A stretch of DNA of 64,000 nt from Brachionus rotundiformis (taxonomy: Eukaryota; Rotifera; Eurotatoria; Ploima; Brachionidae), in contig JAESIW010000118.1 of the NCBI GenBank assembly GCA_016802295.1, positions 1,746,496 through 1,810,495 on the forward strand. Reading direction: 5' to 3'. The stretch's first letter is position 1, and the number at the start of each line of letters is the position of its first letter. The translations under genes were made by a program, and so were the position numbers. The notes below the pieces were generated by a model, which did no database searches, was not told the DNA's origin, and saw only the letters and a list, made by a program, of their open reading frames with translations. Below, piece after piece: positions 63,296 through 64,000 of this stretch.

Positions 63296-64000
63296 TTAAA
63301 AGTCTTTCATCATCTTTCTAAATAAAATTTGATTGCTAATCATTTTCAAATATATATTGTATTTTGCTTGATGATAACTTTGGTAATTTAAATTCGGTGT
63401 CAATAATGAACAATTAATTGCATTTTGATTGTTTACACCAAAACTAGATATCAATTCTTCAAAATTTTTATCTTGGTAAAATTCACTACTAGAAGCTCCG
63501 AGTAGGGCAGCTCCTAGAATAATTGAAGTATTTGAACCATTTTGGAACAAAACTGGAACATTGCACACGTCACAAATAGTTCTGGTATACACACTATTCT
63601 GAATCAGACCTCCAATTAAGCTAATAATTTTTATATTTATTCCATGTGAGCCCATTTCTTCAATTATGTGCCGCGTTTGATAGGCCAGTGCTTGTACAGT
63701 TGCTAAATACTTTATTGCCAGATCTGACAAAGATGAATCCAAACCAAGTCCAGTAATTTCTCCTCTCATGTTTGGATCAGCTAGTGGACTCCGATTGCCG
63801 TGGAAATCAGGGTACACATGAACATCCTTGGTCAATAGGGAAAAGTCATTTAAATTTTTTTCCTCTGCTAATTTCAAAAGATAATCATTTAAATACTCAT
63901 AAACTGAGCTTGTGCTGCCTAGATTAGCTTTAAGCTGAGTATAGCTTGGATGAGTTGTAATGACATGGTCCAATAGTTTACCTGAAGCGCTCTGACCCCC
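63296..64000 (-). CDS. FGGY: FGGY-family carbohydrate (ribulose) kinase, C-terminal part
   Basis: C-terminal half of an ATP-dependent sugar kinase related to human FGGY, thought to phosphorylate D-ribulose-type sugars. The coding sequence enters from the right edge (GGQSASGKLLDHVITTHPSY, with the GGQS motif) and runs to a stop at 63296. Conserved blocks are VYPDFHGNRSPLADP, the nucleotide-site ISLIGGLIQN and the late helix ILGAALLGASSS. The N-terminal FGGY domain lies beyond the window. No intron is evident in the visible part. Confidence 0.92.
   Translation of the reverse strand, partial: GGQSASGKLLDHVITTHPSYTQLKANLGSTSSVYEYLNDYLLKLAEEKNLNDFSLLTKDVHVYPDFHGNRSPLADPNMRGEITGLGLDSSLSDLAIKYLATVQALAYQTRHIIEEMGSHGINIKIISLIGGLIQNSVYTRTICDVCNVPVLFQNGSNTSIILGAALLGASSSEFYQDKNFEELISSFGVNNQNAINCSLLTPNLNYQSYHQAKYNIYLKMISNQILFRKMMKDF

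Overview
This is an animal nuclear genome fragment: very AT-rich, with many small GT-AG introns (often 38-60 nt), standard stop codons, and genes on both strands. Seventeen protein-coding loci can be supported, most by recognisable metazoan families. The mixture (short introns, tandem front-end desaturases, a selenocysteine thioredoxin-glutathione reductase, a Cys-less pentameric channel) suits a small lophotrochozoan, and a monogonont rotifer is my best guess. That assignment is inference. No tRNA, rRNA or CRISPR array was seen.

Layout. 1-4936 (minus): a TBC1D8/9-type RabGAP running off the left edge, with an unknown intronless gene nested in one of its introns on the opposite strand, then BORCS5. 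5493-6493 (plus): Rieske iron-sulfur protein (UQCRFS1). 6688-7833 (minus): a paraoxonase-like protein that has lost most catalytic residues. 9382-10119 (plus): a RASSF-type RA-domain protein. 10370-22228 (plus): MED12 in nine exons (2547 codons, every splice phase closing), with two LINE relics and a MITE in its introns. 22813-26943 (plus): two tandem cytochrome-b5 front-end fatty acid desaturases with mosaic identity. 27797-36935 (plus): a class XVIII myosin in eight exons (1898 codons), with a second MITE copy and an intronic duplication. 36936-41550: mostly non-coding, with long inverted repeats. 41551-44352 (plus): an orphan protein, a secreted eight-cysteine peptide and a 72-residue membrane protein. 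44371-45773 (minus): a RING-H2 protein with RRM-like repeats and one apparent frameshift. 46659-49650 (minus): thioredoxin-glutathione reductase. 50641-53341 (minus): a Cys-less pentameric ligand-gated channel. 57970-62444 (plus): an NMDA-type glutamate receptor with an unusual pore. 62528-63129 (minus): EFCAB11. 63296-64000 (minus): FGGY kinase, cut by the right edge.

The most striking object is the thioredoxin-glutathione reductase. Its exons join in frame into a 790-residue protein with a mitochondrial-type presequence, two complete glutaredoxin domains (CPWC then CPIC), the flavin reductase body, and a C-terminal Cys-Sec pair encoded by TGC-TGA. Known animal enzymes of this family carry one glutaredoxin domain. 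A second ATG inside the 49-nt intron between the glutaredoxin domains could give the ordinary single-domain form from the same locus. The genes do not form one pathway; the window looks like ordinary dense animal gene order.
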